DNA of 64,000 nt, from assembly GCA_017464135.1 (NCBI GenBank), contig JAFUEB010000002.1, positions 62,001 to 126,000 of the forward strand, in the 5' to 3' direction. Numbering within the stretch: position 1 is the stretch's first letter; every line of letters starts with the position of its first letter. Positions 41,906 through 53,737 of this stretch are shown here, one piece after another. The stretch comes from Candidatus Saccharimonadota bacterium. GTDB taxonomy: Bacteria; Patescibacteriota; Saccharimonadia; Saccharimonadales; Saccharimonadaceae. The notes below the pieces were generated by a model that saw only the letters and a program-made list of their open reading frames with translations, was not told where the DNA came from and ran no database searches. The position numbers were made by a program, and so were the translations under genes.

Positions 41906-43339
41906 TTAAACGTTACGTACTCTTATCGTATCTGAACCAAATTTATTCTTATCCCCCGAAACGATGACCGCAAGAAGATCTTTCTCACCTTCCTTAGTTT
42001 TCAGATATTCCTTTTCTTTTAATTCTTCAGCCAATTTATAACCAAATTCATCCGCATATAGACGTACGAAAGCCGAGTTTGCATAAATCAGTGCGAGTTG
42101 GTTTGCTACACGTTGATTCGAAGTTACCGACACAATCGGAAGATTCGGGCGCTGTGCTGCCATCGCAAAAGCGGTTGCACCAGAAGCCGTCTGACAAATA
42201 ATTACATCGGCATCAATTCTTTCCGCTAATCTTGCCGCAGCATCCGAAATCGCATCATAAACCGCTTTTTCACCTTCTGGCTCTCTCGAAATCGAAGCAA
42301 TCCGTGAGTGATTTTGCGTATAAAGAATTACTTTCTTCATCTCGGCTACAGTTTCTACTGGATAGTTACCATTGGCCGTCTCATCCGAAAGCATCACCAC
42401 ATCAGCACCTTGAACCACTGCCGTCGCGACATCCGAGACCTCTGCGCGAGTTGGTTCTGGCGAATCCACCATTGATGAAAGCATTTGTGTTGCCACAATA
42501 CAGAGTTTCGAGTGCGCACGACACATTGCAATGAGTTTCCGTTGCACGATTGGCACGACTTCAGCACCGGCCTCTACGGCCATGTCGCCACGTGCCACCA
42601 TGATACCATCGGAAGCTTTCACGATTTCTTCGAGATGCTCATCGGATTGAATCGCTTTCTTGGTTTCAATCTTCGCAATTACTTTTGCCGTGGAGCCAAG
42701 CGACAAAAGCATTTGTTTTAATCTCTCGATGTCCGCTGCACTTTGCACAAACGAAAGCGACACATAGTCATAGTCACAATTTGCACCATATTCAATATCA
42801 GCAATATCCTTTGGCGTTAAAATGTCGCCGCCAAAATCGGTATCCGGAAGATTTAGCCCCTTCTTTGACATAATAAATCCGTCATTCTGGATTTCCACGC
42901 GAATTGCAGTATCCGAAACAATCTCTGTAATCACGCTCTTAATCTTGCCGTCAAACATCGAAAGCGGTTCCCCAACTTTCACTTTCTCAGCCAAGTTATA
43001 TTGCACCGGCACAGTCATACCACCATCGTGCTCAAAACCTTCCTTCGCCTCAAGTACTAGTTCGTCACCTTTTTTTAGATCTAAATGATTGTCTTTGATT
43101 TCGCCAAGACGGATTTTTGGACCTTGTAAATCTTGCAAAATCGCAACCGAACGACCTTTCTTCTCGGCCGCCATGCGAATCCATTTAATCTGCTGATCGC
43201 GTTCTTCATTTGAGCCGTGAGAGCAGTTGAGCCTACAGCCGTTAACACCAGCCATAATCACTTCTTCAATCTTTTCCTTAGAATTTGTCGATGGCCCAAT
43301 CGTCGCCAAAATCTTGGTTCGTTTAAAAAGCTTACTCAT
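41906..43339 (-). CDS. pyk: Pyruvate kinase
   Basis: 477 residues. Visible are the N-terminal KILATIGPSTNSKEKIEEVI, the NGCRLNCSHGSNEERDQQI segment, the catalytic KIETKKAIQSDEHLEEI region, the MVARGDMAVEAGAEVVPIVQ signature and C-terminal allosteric-domain residues. It converts PEP and ADP to pyruvate and ATP. The MurA-like or PEP-utilising C-terminal extension of some PKs is absent. The start at 43339 (MSKLFKRTK) is preferred over the much earlier ATG at 43438, whose 33 extra residues are hydrophobic, not conserved and would overlap the divergent promoter. A TAATAT -10 lies eight bases upstream. Confidence 0.95.
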   Translation of the reverse strand: MSKLFKRTKILATIGPSTNSKEKIEEVIMAGVNGCRLNCSHGSNEERDQQIKWIRMAAEKKGRSVAILQDLQGPKIRLGEIKDNHLDLKKGDELVLEAKEGFEHDGGMTVPVQYNLAEKVKVGEPLSMFDGKIKSVITEIVSDTAIRVEIQNDGFIMSKKGLNLPDTDFGGDILTPKDIADIEYGANCDYDYVSLSFVQSAADIERLKQMLLSLGSTAKVIAKIETKKAIQSDEHLEEIVKASDGIMVARGDMAVEAGAEVVPIVQRKLIAMCRAHSKLCIVATQMLSSMVDSPEPTRAEVSDVATAVVQGADVVMLSDETANGNYPVETVAEMKKVILYTQNHSRIASISREPEGEKAVYDAISDAAARLAERIDADVIICQTASGATAFAMAAQRPNLPIVSVTSNQRVANQLALIYANSAFVRLYADEFGYKLAEELKEKEYLKTKEGEKDLLAVIVSGDKNKFGSDTIRVRNV

Positions 43340-43347
43340 ATATTTAT

Positions 43348-43379
43348 ATATTACCATATTAAAGTTTTTATGGTAATAT
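43348..43379. promoter_or_regulatory. Symmetric divergent promoter, pyk / 43386 gene
   Basis: A perfect 10-bp inverted repeat (ATATTACCAT at 43348-43357, ATGGTAATAT at 43370-43379) encloses 12 bp and carries one TAATAT -10 box per strand. The plus-strand box is six bases before the 43386 ATG, the minus-strand box eight before the pyk ATG. Confidence 0.65.
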
Positions 43380-43385
43380 GAAACT

Positions 43386-43883
43386 ATGAAGACTGCAAAA
43401 AAGAAAAAAGCCAGTTCTACTTTGCATACATCCCGCACTCGCGTTGAATCTTCCAGAATCGCTCACGACAAAAAAATTGAACGTATCAAAGCCGATACTG
43501 CTCAAACCGCCATCATTGGCGTAATTTTAGGTGCCATGCTCGTCGTAGTGGTTGGCGTTGTCGCTATTCATTTCGCTAAACCAGAGCGCCAAGTCGCCGA
43601 CAAAGTCAGCGCACTTGCTACAAATTATTACGAGAATTCACTCTATAAATCCGTCACCGACGAAGGTGTCAACAAAGACGTTTTGAAAAAATACGCCGAA
43701 ACCGGTTTCGCACCAGTCACTCTTCGCCAACTGCTTCTCTTTAAGAGCTACACAGACACCAAAGAATCTAAATACCTAAATAAGTACTGTAGCGACGAAG
43801 CCACTCGGGTGACCTATTATCCAAAAGAACCATACGGTGTTAAAGATTATACGGTTGAATATCAATACTCCTGCTCATTTTAA
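43386..43883 (+). CDS. Hypothetical single-pass membrane protein, 165 aa
   Basis: Not recognised. A basic Ser/Thr/Lys-rich N terminus (about 40 residues), one transmembrane helix (TAIIGVILGAMLVVVVGVVA, about residues 42-63) and an extracytoplasmic domain of about 100 residues with two cysteines (KYCSDEA and YSCSF at the end) that could form a disulfide. TAATAT (43374-43379) is six bases before the ATG, a leaderless arrangement mirrored with pyk. The inner domain ends in YPKEPYGVKDYTVEYQYS. It is followed by tRNA-Glu. Topology suggests a surface or envelope-associated protein. Confidence 0.8.
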   Translation: MKTAKKKKASSTLHTSRTRVESSRIAHDKKIERIKADTAQTAIIGVILGAMLVVVVGVVAIHFAKPERQVADKVSALATNYYENSLYKSVTDEGVNKDVLKKYAETGFAPVTLRQLLLFKSYTDTKESKYLNKYCSDEATRVTYYPKEPYGVKDYTVEYQYSCSF

Positions 43884-43915
43884 TCCTAGCCCTTGCGAAG
43901 AATTCATTTTTTTGC

Positions 43916-43921
43916 TATAAT
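43916..43921 (+). promoter_or_regulatory. -10 box of tRNA-Glu
   Basis: TATAAT eight bases before the tRNA-Glu 5' end, in the AT-rich gap after the 43386 gene. Confidence 0.6.
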
Positions 43922-43929
43922 AATTCTGC

Positions 43930-44004
43930 GGTCTCGTAGTATAGCGGTTAGTACATCGGGTTTTCATCCCGACAATGCGGGTTCGACTCCCGCCGAGATC
44001 ACCA
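43930..44004 (+). tRNA. tRNA-Glu (TTC)
   Basis: Acceptor GGTCTCG/CGAGATC, anticodon stem TCGGG/CCCGA with loop TTTTCAT, T-loop TTCGACT, encoded CCA. It is the only tRNA of its transcript. Confidence 0.95.
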
Positions 44005-44005
44005 T

Positions 44006-44033
44006 AAAAATGAAGGGGTCTAGGACTCCCTTC
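44006..44033 (-). terminator. Terminator of the minus-strand candidate RNA
   Basis: Minus-strand GAAGGG(A)GTC-CTA-GACCCCTTC (one bulged A) followed by ATTTTT. On the plus strand it lacks a T-run, so it works on the minus strand only. Confidence 0.7.
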
Positions 44034-44045
44034 GAAAAGTGCGTT

Positions 44046-44080
44046 AATCAGATTAGCTATTCGCTAACCTGATTTTTCTT
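44046..44080 (+). terminator. Terminator of the tRNA-Glu transcript
   Basis: AATCAGATTAGC / GCTAACCTGATT (12-bp stem with one G-T) then TTTCTT on the plus strand. Confidence 0.65.
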
Positions 44081-44159
44081 TGGGCTGCCCTTCCTGCGAG
44101 TGCCAAAGTTGAGGATGATTAACCCGACTTGAAGCAAGGTACTCCTTTCCGAGACTCTG

Positions 44160-44165
44160 ATTATA
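44160..44165 (-). promoter_or_regulatory. -10 box of the candidate small RNA
   Basis: TATAAT on the minus strand, pointing away from the HD gene. The -35 region is weak (TCATTA at 17-bp spacing), so expression needs testing. Confidence 0.5.
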
Positions 44166-44395
44166 CCTAGAATAAACCTTTTTAATGAGCCCCACCGCCA
44201 CCACGAACCCACTACAGTTCATGGATTAATGACCCACTAATCTCCCAAAGAACAACGCTGCGCCAATGTAACATGCGCCAAAGAATAATACAACCCCCTA
44301 TTCATATGTCCAAACAGCTCTCGCTTTGTAAAAATCAAAATTTATGTTATATTATAAGCGGAATTAAAATCATTCTGCACATTAGGAGGGTTAAT

Positions 44396-45049
44396 ATGAA
44401 CACATATGTTTGTCCAAAAGTGCGCGCCTACATTGAAAACGAGATTTTACCACGCTACAATGCGCTTCCCGGTCACACTGGCGACCACATCAATAATGTC
44501 ATTGAGCGTAGCCTCAAGATCGTTTCTCTGCTCGAGAACACCGATACCAAAGTCGACGTGAATATGGTTTACGTCATCGCCGCTTATCACGACCTCGGCC
44601 GCGAAATCGCCAACAAAACGCATCACGAATGGTCTGCCTATCTGCTCCGTCGCGATGAAAAGCTGAACAAGCTCTTTCTTCCGGAAGAAATCGAAATCAT
44701 GGCAGAAGCCGTGGAAGACCACCGCGCTTCATCGGAGCGTCCGGAGCCTCGTAGCATTTACGGTAAAATCGTCTCTTCTGCCGACCGTTCGTATAGTGTC
44801 GATGAAATTCTGGCTCGCGCCTACGATTACAACAAGACACTTCATCCGGACTACACGGAAGACGAGCTCATCGAAGCGGTTCGCAGGATTCTTCGTCGCA
44901 AGTACTCGCCGGACGGATACGCCGCAACCAAAATCTATTTCCTGAAAGAAGAATATTACGAATTCTTAAAAGAAGTTGACCGCCTCACTCGCGACCCCGA
45001 ACAGTTCAAGAAAACCCAACAAGAGTTCAATAAAAAACGAGGACTCTAA
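44396..45049 (+). CDS. HD-domain phosphohydrolase
   Basis: 217 residues with the HD metal-binding pattern: first His in GHTGDHINNVIERS, the HD pair in AAYHDLGREIA, His residues in KTHHEWSAYLLRR and EDHRASSERPEPRS, and the final Asp in VSSADRS. It should hydrolyse a phosphoester, perhaps a nucleotide; the substrate is not identifiable. The start at 44396 rests on a strong Shine-Dalgarno sequence (AGGAGGG) and a TATATT-like -10, with a true leader of about 45 bases; 44273, in frame upstream, is rejected for lack of signals. It is monocistronic with a strong terminator at 45057-45083. Confidence 0.9.
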   Translation: MNTYVCPKVRAYIENEILPRYNALPGHTGDHINNVIERSLKIVSLLENTDTKVDVNMVYVIAAYHDLGREIANKTHHEWSAYLLRRDEKLNKLFLPEEIEIMAEAVEDHRASSERPEPRSIYGKIVSSADRSYSVDEILARAYDYNKTLHPDYTEDELIEAVRRILRRKYSPDGYAATKIYFLKEEYYEFLKEVDRLTRDPEQFKKTQQEFNKKRGL

Positions 45050-45056
45050 ACAAAAA

Positions 45057-45083
45057 ATCTCCCACTATGTGGGAGATCTTTTC
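45057..45083 (+). terminator. Terminator after HD gene
   Basis: ATCTCCCAC-TAT-GTGGGAGAT followed by CTTTTC, 8 bases past the stop codon. Confidence 0.88.
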
Positions 45084-45113
45084 ATCGCAACTACTCTGTA
45101 TTAAAATAGATCT

Positions 45114-48005
45114 ATGAATGATTTTAGGGCAGATCTAGAAAAAGCTATCAGTACTAGTCTTATTGACTATCGCGAGAACTCAATCGAAGACTATAGGCCA
45201 AAACTAATTGTAAATAATTACAAAAAAGGGTCAAAAGTTATTAATTATTTAATAAAAGAGCTCTCAAATTGCGAAGAGTTCTGTTTTTCAGTTGCGTTTA
45301 TTACAAATAGCGGTCTAAACCTACTTCTAAATGTATTAAAAGAGCTCGAAGAAAAAGACATTCATGGAAAAGTTCTCACCACAAACTATCTCTACTTTAA
45401 CGAGCCAAGCGCATTGAGAAGATTATTGCAATTCAAAAACCTTGAAGTAAAGATATATGATGATGGCAACTTCCATTCGAAAGGTTACATTTTCAAAAAC
45501 AACAATAATTATAATTTCATCGTTGGCAGTTCAAACTTGACTCAAGAAGCAATGACTCTAAATGAGGAATGGAACATTAAAATTACTTCCCTTGCAGATG
45601 GTGAACTTCTTCGTGACACTTTAGACGAATTTAATGATGCCTGGGCACAAGCGAATATCCTCACAGAAGAATGGATTGACAATTACGAAATCGAATATCG
45701 TAATTCTAAAATGCTAACACCAACAGCAATGAAGCAACTTATTGAACCAGCTATCTTTGGCCCAAACAAAATGCAAAAAGAGGCAATGGAAAGCTTAAAA
45801 CAGCTTCGTAAAAACGGCAAAGACAAGGCATTATTGATATCCGCCACCGGAACTGGCAAAACGTTTTTATCCGCATTTGATGTTAAGCAGTTTAATCCAA
45901 AAAGAATGCTATTCATCATCCATCGCGAACAGATCGCGCAAGCCGCAAAAGATAGTTTCAAAACAATATTTGGCAACAAGAAAACTATGGGGCTTTACTC
46001 TGGCAATAAAAAAGAAGCTGATTGCGATTTTGTTTTCTCAACAATTCAGACATTGTCAAAAGATACCTCACTTGAACAATTCACGCCAGATTATTTTGAT
46101 TACATTATATTTGATGAAGTTCATCACATAGGCGCCGAAACATATCAAAAAGTGTTTAACTATTTTAAACCAAAGTTTCTTCTCGGTATGACTGCAACGC
46201 CAGAGCGTTCTGATGGCTATGATATCTACAAACTATTTGATTACAATATCGCCTACGAGATTAGACTGCAACACGCACTAGAAAATGATATGTTATGCCC
46301 GTTCCATTATTTCGGAGTTAGCGAAATAAAAGATGAAAACGGTAAATTACTTGATGATAATTCTTCGTTTAATCTATTAGTATCAGATGAGCGCATTAAA
46401 CACATTATAGAAAAAACCAAATTCTACGGGCATTCCGGCGAGAGAGTGAAAGGGCTTATCTTCTGTAGTAGAAATGATGAAGCCGCTAAACTATCGGAAG
46501 AATTTAATAAACAAGGTTACAATACTGTCGCATTATCCGGCGCCACATCGCAAAACGACCGCGAAATTGCCGTAGAAAGACTATCGCAAGATTCAAGATT
46601 TAATGGGTTGGATTATATTTTCACCGTCGACATTTTTAATGAAGGCGTAGACATTCCAAAGATTAATCAAATTGTCATGCTACGCCCAACCGAATCTGCG
46701 ATCATATTCGTCCAGCAGCTCGGTCGTGGTTTAAGGAAAAATCCAGAAAAAGACTATGTTGTAGTGATCGATTTTATTGGCAACTACCAAAAGAATTTCA
46801 TGATTCCGGTTGCCCTGTCTGGTAGTAAGAAATTCAAAAAAGACGAACTAAGGCAAATGATATTTCATGGAACCGCTCTAATTCCTGGCTGCTCATCAAT
46901 AATGTTTGATCAAGTAGTCAAAGAACAAATCTATGACTCAATTAATAAAACGAATTTCTCTACCCTTAAATTCCTACGTGATAATTATATCGAACTCAAA
47001 AACAAAATCGGTAGAGTCCCGACCGTGTACGATTTTTACAAATACGGCGCAATAGATCCTCAACTTATCTTTGATTATTCCGAAAGTCTTCCAGACTTTA
47101 TTATTAGAGTAGACTCAGAATCCTACAAACAACGGTTCACTAACACTCAAAAAGACTACATAAGATTTATCTCGAAATATATTTCAAATTGCAAACGGCC
47201 TCATGAAATGCTCGCAATTAAACTATTCCTCGAAAAAGATACTATTACATATAAAGAGCTTAACGAATTACTACAAGAATACAATATTAAAGAAGACTGG
47301 CCAGGGATCGAATCTGCATTTAGTGTATTAAGTGGCGGTTATTACATTAAAAGTGTCTGGGCAAAGTATCACAACAAAACTATTGCAACATACGATGGAT
47401 ACAAACTAAATAGGACTGATGATTTTTCAAATTCATTAAATGACAAATTCATTAATAATGTAAAAGATTTGCTGGACTACGCGTTAGAAAACTGGAAAGA
47501 CAACTATAACAAACGTTATCTAAATACAAATCTTTCACTCTATCAACAGTATTCAAGATTGGATATCCTTCGTCTTCTTAATTGGGAAAAGGACGAATCG
47601 ATGACTATTTTTGGCGACCCAGGATATCAAAGAGCAATCAGAACTCACACCTATCCAATTATCATCAACTACGATAAAAAAGATAATATTGCTGAAAGTA
47701 TTAAATACGAAGATCAGTTTATCAATAGAGAGACGTTCAGCTGGTATACACAGAATAATGTTGAAATAAATTCGGACGAAGTTAAACTATTTCAGAACCT
47801 AGAATCAAAAAATGTTGAGGTTCAATTATTCATCCGAAAAAGTAGCGATGTATCAGACGGCTACTATTATCTAGGCAACATGAAACCAATCAGCTTCAGA
47901 GAAAAGCAGATGAAAAAAAATAATAAATACGTTCCGGTCGTCAACATCGAATTCAAAATGGAAACACCGGTTCGCGAAGATATATATAATTATATTACTG
48001 AGTAA
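45114..48005 (+). CDS. PLD-nuclease/SF2 helicase fusion with DUF3427-like C terminus
   Basis: 963 residues. N-terminal phospholipase-D-like nuclease half: His121-Ser-Lys123 in NFHSKGYIFKN and Asn/Ser in IVGSSNLTQEAM (about 138-147). Then an SF2 helicase: Walker A ALLISATGTGKTFLSAF (about residue 240), DEVHH box (YIIFDEVHHIGAET), motif III GMTATPERSDGYD and motif VI FVQQLGRGLRKNPEKDYVVV. The C-terminal 350 residues match the DUF3427 style. This family is found with restriction or defence genes in other bacteria, but function is not established. TAAAAT (45102-45107) is six bases before the ATG. It looks horizontally mobile: AT-rich and differing in style from its neighbours. Confidence 0.9.
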   Translation: MNDFRADLEKAISTSLIDYRENSIEDYRPKLIVNNYKKGSKVINYLIKELSNCEEFCFSVAFITNSGLNLLLNVLKELEEKDIHGKVLTTNYLYFNEPSALRRLLQFKNLEVKIYDDGNFHSKGYIFKNNNNYNFIVGSSNLTQEAMTLNEEWNIKITSLADGELLRDTLDEFNDAWAQANILTEEWIDNYEIEYRNSKMLTPTAMKQLIEPAIFGPNKMQKEAMESLKQLRKNGKDKALLISATGTGKTFLSAFDVKQFNPKRMLFIIHREQIAQAAKDSFKTIFGNKKTMGLYSGNKKEADCDFVFSTIQTLSKDTSLEQFTPDYFDYIIFDEVHHIGAETYQKVFNYFKPKFLLGMTATPERSDGYDIYKLFDYNIAYEIRLQHALENDMLCPFHYFGVSEIKDENGKLLDDNSSFNLLVSDERIKHIIEKTKFYGHSGERVKGLIFCSRNDEAAKLSEEFNKQGYNTVALSGATSQNDREIAVERLSQDSRFNGLDYIFTVDIFNEGVDIPKINQIVMLRPTESAIIFVQQLGRGLRKNPEKDYVVVIDFIGNYQKNFMIPVALSGSKKFKKDELRQMIFHGTALIPGCSSIMFDQVVKEQIYDSINKTNFSTLKFLRDNYIELKNKIGRVPTVYDFYKYGAIDPQLIFDYSESLPDFIIRVDSESYKQRFTNTQKDYIRFISKYISNCKRPHEMLAIKLFLEKDTITYKELNELLQEYNIKEDWPGIESAFSVLSGGYYIKSVWAKYHNKTIATYDGYKLNRTDDFSNSLNDKFINNVKDLLDYALENWKDNYNKRYLNTNLSLYQQYSRLDILRLLNWEKDESMTIFGDPGYQRAIRTHTYPIIINYDKKDNIAESIKYEDQFINRETFSWYTQNNVEINSDEVKLFQNLESKNVEVQLFIRKSSDVSDGYYYLGNMKPISFREKQMKKNNKYVPVVNIEFKMETPVREDIYNYITE

Positions 48006-48391
48006 CTAAAACTTAGATTTCATCTTTTCGGCAACTTCAACGTCGGCCGGACACCAATCCATCGAATCAAGTTCATCCTTGTGAAGCCACTTTGCATTAT
48101 GATGTTCAAGCAATTCAAACTTTCCGTCTGGGAGTGAACAAATATAACATTTCATACTCAAATGAAATGTCGGATAATCATATTCTACAGTCGTAAGGTA
48201 TTCATCAACCTCAATGTCTGCATTCATCTCTTCTTTAATTTCACGTTTTAATGCTTCTTCTGGAGTTTCGTCTGGCTCAACCTTACCACCAGGAAATTCC
48301 CATTTATCAACTAAATCGCCATATCCGCGCTGAGTTGCAAGAACCTCATCTCCGGATTTAATAATTGCGGCCACTACGTTAATCGTTTTCA

Positions 48392-48392
<1 letters not shown>
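48006..48392 (-). CDS. Nudix hydrolase, MutT-like
   Basis: 128 residues with a complete Nudix box, GGKVEPDETPEEALKREIKE then EM (GX5EX7REUXEEXGU pattern), and AAIIKSGDEVLATQRGYGD before it. MutT-like enzymes remove oxidised (deoxy)nucleoside triphosphates. Its ATG overlaps the ligA stop (TAATG), so it is translated with ligA. It converges on the PLD-helicase, the two stop codons being adjacent. Confidence 0.93.
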
Positions 48393-51507
<3,115 letters not shown>

Positions 51508-51527
<20 letters not shown>

Positions 51528-52386
51528 GTTCCAGCCTCTCAATCCTCTTCTCAATCGGTGGGTGCGTACTAAACAAACTACTTAAGAACCCTTTTCTTAA
51601 AGGATCATTAATATACATCGAGGCTGCTGCCGTATTTTGACTCTTCAAAGGTTGCGAATGTGCCTGAAGTTTTTTGAGAGCATTAATCATCCCATCCGGA
51701 TAGCGTGTGATATTTACCGCCGATGCATCCGCAAGATATTCACGCTCACGCGAAACTGCCATTTGAATAATTGACGCTAAGATAGGTGACAAAATCCCAG
51801 CGATAAGGAGCATCACTAGGCCCACCGGGCTACCTTCATTATCACGACGACGGCTACCATAAAACACCATCCTCGTACCAATATCTGCAATCAAACCAAC
51901 CACGCAACAAAGTCCAAACACAATGAGTGACACCCGAATATCATAATTCTTTACGTGCGACATCTCATGCGCCATCACGGCCTCAAGTTCTTTGTTATCC
52001 ATAATATCAATTAGGCCAGTCGTCGCCGCAACCATCGCATGCTTCGGATCACGTCCCGTTGCAAACGCATTCGGCGCCGGATCATCAATGAGATAAACCT
52101 TCGGCATCGGCAGACCCGTCGTAATACTTAAGTTCTCTACCGTATTATATAGTTTCGGGCAATCCTTTTTTGTAATCTCACTTGCACCCGTGAGCATCAT
52201 CGTCGCTAAGCCAGAAATAAAGTATTGAATTACTGCATAAACTACCGCAACAATTGCTACCCATAGCACAATCCACCAATCTCCAAGATAAGCGGCCAGT
52301 GCTACGCCCAGCAATGAAATGAGCACGACAAAACCAAGCATAATATATATGGTTCGTCTTTTATTCTGTGCGATTTGCTTATACAT
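51508..52386 (-). CDS. htpX: HtpX-type membrane zinc metalloprotease
   Basis: 292 residues: N-terminal MYKQIAQNKRRTIYIMLGFV with two transmembrane helices, then the HEXXH zinc site VMAHEMSHVKNYDIRV with the downstream glutamate in SREREYLADASAVNI, and further helices. HtpX degrades misfolded membrane proteins. The start at 52386 (MYKQIAQ, with AGGA before it) is preferred over the longer GTG start at 52401, which lies within the hairpin region and is not supported by family length. It is downstream of lemA, the usual partner in many bacteria. Confidence 0.95.
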
Positions 52387-52400
52387 TTTTCCTGATGACA

Positions 52401-52427
52401 CTACGCCCCGCTCCCCGCGAGGCGTAG
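52401..52427 (-). repeat. GC-rich hairpin between lemA and htpX
   Basis: CTACGCC (52401-52407) and GGCGTAG (52421-52427) form a 7-bp stem with a 13-nt GC-rich loop. No T-run follows on the transcribed strand, so it is not a normal terminator; mRNA processing or differential stability in the lemA-htpX operon is possible. Confidence 0.5.
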
Positions 52428-52436
52428 CAAATTAAA

Positions 52437-53021
52437 TTAGAATTTTACGTCTGGAGCTTTTTCGATTTTGGCTTGCTCAGCTTCGGAAACTTCGAAGTAA
52501 TCACGCTTCTTGAAGTGACCAAACATGTTGTTTACCACGTTGGCTGGGAAAGTTTTAATCTTAGTATTGAGCTCTTTTGCGCCGGCATTGTAAAAACGGC
52601 GAGCAGCTTGAATTTTGTCTTCACAATCCTGGAGTTGACCTTGAAGAGTTTGGAAATTCGTATTTGCTTTGAGCTCTGGATAAGCCTCAGCAATGGCAAA
52701 GATGCGGCCAAGTGCATTCTGCATTTGGTTCTCTGCTTCAGCCGCTTGCTTAACGGTCTTTGCACCCATGGCAGCCGTACGAGCTTCCGTCACCATTTTG
52801 AAGGTTTCGTTCTCGTGCTTGGCATAGCCCTTAACAGTCTCAACCACATTTGGGATGAGATCTGCACGATACTTGAGCTGAACAGTAATGTCAGACCAAG
52901 CTTCGTTTACGCGCTCATTGAGCCCGACTAAACTGTTGTAGATCGCAATAATCGTACCGATGACGATTAATAGAATCGCGCCGACAACTATTAATGCTAT
53001 TAATCCTGGATTCATTTCCAC
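52437..53021 (-). CDS. lemA: LemA family membrane protein
   Basis: 194 residues: an N-terminal transmembrane helix (about residues 8-30, LIALIVVGAILLIVIGTIIA) and a helical-bundle LemA domain with NSLVGLNERVNEAWSDITVQ, LKYRADLIPNVVETVKGYAKH and ARRFYNAGAKELNTKI. LemA proteins sit in the inner membrane with the bulk outside or inside, and are commonly paired with HtpX, as here. Function is not established, although LemA-HtpX pairs have been linked to envelope stress. It has AAGGAG before the ATG and a TATAAT about 30-40 bases upstream. It heads the lemA-htpX-membrane-ligA-nudix cluster. Confidence 0.94.
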   Translation of the reverse strand: MEMNPGLIALIVVGAILLIVIGTIIAIYNSLVGLNERVNEAWSDITVQLKYRADLIPNVVETVKGYAKHENETFKMVTEARTAAMGAKTVKQAAEAENQMQNALGRIFAIAEAYPELKANTNFQTLQGQLQDCEDKIQAARRFYNAGAKELNTKIKTFPANVVNNMFGHFKKRDYFEVSEAEQAKIEKAPDVKF

Positions 53022-53068
53022 TCCTTATATTATATATATAATCATTATAGCACAAAAAACTGCTAAAA

Positions 53069-53713
53069 CTAAATCTCGGGCGCTGCTTCGTTCGCCGGAT
53101 GCACCATCGTATATTTCACTTTTCCAGTGTAACTACCAGATGGTTGGGTACCAGAAATATTTACCGCATAGCTCGATATTACCGCCGCTCCGGATTCCGG
53201 AGTCGTGCGCGCTGTATAGGTAATTACTTTCGTATAGTTTGCCGGAATCACTTTGTAATTTTGGTAGCCACTTTCAATCCCAAGATTTGACGGCACATAC
53301 GAGTCCATATCCTTCACGAGTTTCATCGACCAGTTCGAAGTTGTTTCGTTAGCACCCGTACCAGTCGCAATCGTATAGCCATTTGCATTCACCATATTGG
53401 TATTCCCATAAGTATCACCAGAAAAACCAATCGCATAAATCACAAATCCGGAAGCATCATTACAGATTGCCGTGAGTTTAGTTTTACCTAGATCTTCTTG
53501 ATAAGAATTCACACTTAGAGCATAAAGATGCGTCGTTATGGAAGCCGTCGACATCGTACAAGCTGCCGTCACATTCACGGACGCCTCCTTCGATTCCGCA
53601 CTTACAAATCGTAAATTAATCACGGAAAAAGCCGAAAACAGTATCAATAAGGATGGGCCAATCATAAAATAGAAATCACTTTTTCCCGTCTTTATTTTTG
53701 TCTGACTTTTCAT
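53069..53713 (-). CDS. Exported protein with cysteine-pair domain (CNDA family)
   Basis: 214 residues: signal anchor (about residues 15-38, FMIGPSLLILFSAFSVINLR), then a beta-rich secreted domain with AACTMSTAS and TAICNDASGFVIYAIGFSGD. The latter motif recurs in the protein at 58062-59369 (TAVCNDAGGYAIYAIGYSGD), as does YTGKVKYTMVHP versus YTGKVQYVLVNP, so the two are paralogues. The two cysteines may bridge. TATAAT (53721-53726) lies seven bases before the ATG. Its C-terminal tail is short and lacks the FISUMP-like part of the paralogue. Function unknown; surface or pseudopilin-like. Confidence 0.82.
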   Translation of the reverse strand: MKSQTKIKTGKSDFYFMIGPSLLILFSAFSVINLRFVSAESKEASVNVTAACTMSTASITTHLYALSVNSYQEDLGKTKLTAICNDASGFVIYAIGFSGDTYGNTNMVNANGYTIATGTGANETTSNWSMKLVKDMDSYVPSNLGIESGYQNYKVIPANYTKVITYTARTTPESGAAVISSYAVNISGTQPSGSYTGKVKYTMVHPANEAAPEI

Positions 53714-53737
53714 ACTTATGATTATACCATGCTAAGA

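Larger units (their letters stand above)
44006..44153 (-). ncRNA. Candidate structured small RNA, convergent to tRNA-Glu
   Basis: A minus-strand TATAAT (44160-44165) would start an RNA near 44153 ending at a terminator at 44006-44033. Nested helices can be drawn without conflict: an outer helix TCGGAAAG/CTTTTCGA, an inner helix GTTAATCA/TGATTAAC, and two hairpins inside it, CTTTGGC/GCCCAAAG (one bulge) and GGTTAGC/GCTAATC. The second hairpin competes with a longer plus-strand terminator stem. No family was recognised; SRP RNA was considered and rejected. The rest of the gap (44166-44395) holds only the HD-gene promoter and leader. Confidence 0.6.

Noticed and set aside
43340-43438. N-terminal extension of pyruvate kinase from an ATG at 43438
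   Set aside because: The extra 33 residues are hydrophobic, not PK-like, and would cover the divergent promoter and the neighbouring gene's start.
44006-44153. Small SRP RNA, tmRNA or RNase P RNA
   Set aside because: A GGAAGGGCAGCC string resembles part of the SRP apical loop, but the conserved GGAA-capped helix does not fold, and length and ends do not fit tmRNA or RNase P.
44273-44395. Longer HD protein starting at 44273
   Set aside because: No ribosome-binding site or promoter precedes it, and it would include the -10 box and the Shine-Dalgarno sequence that serve 44396.
52384-52401. GTG start for htpX
   Set aside because: It lies at the edge of the intergenic hairpin and adds residues not found at the usual HtpX N terminus; the ATG at 52386 begins at the family start.
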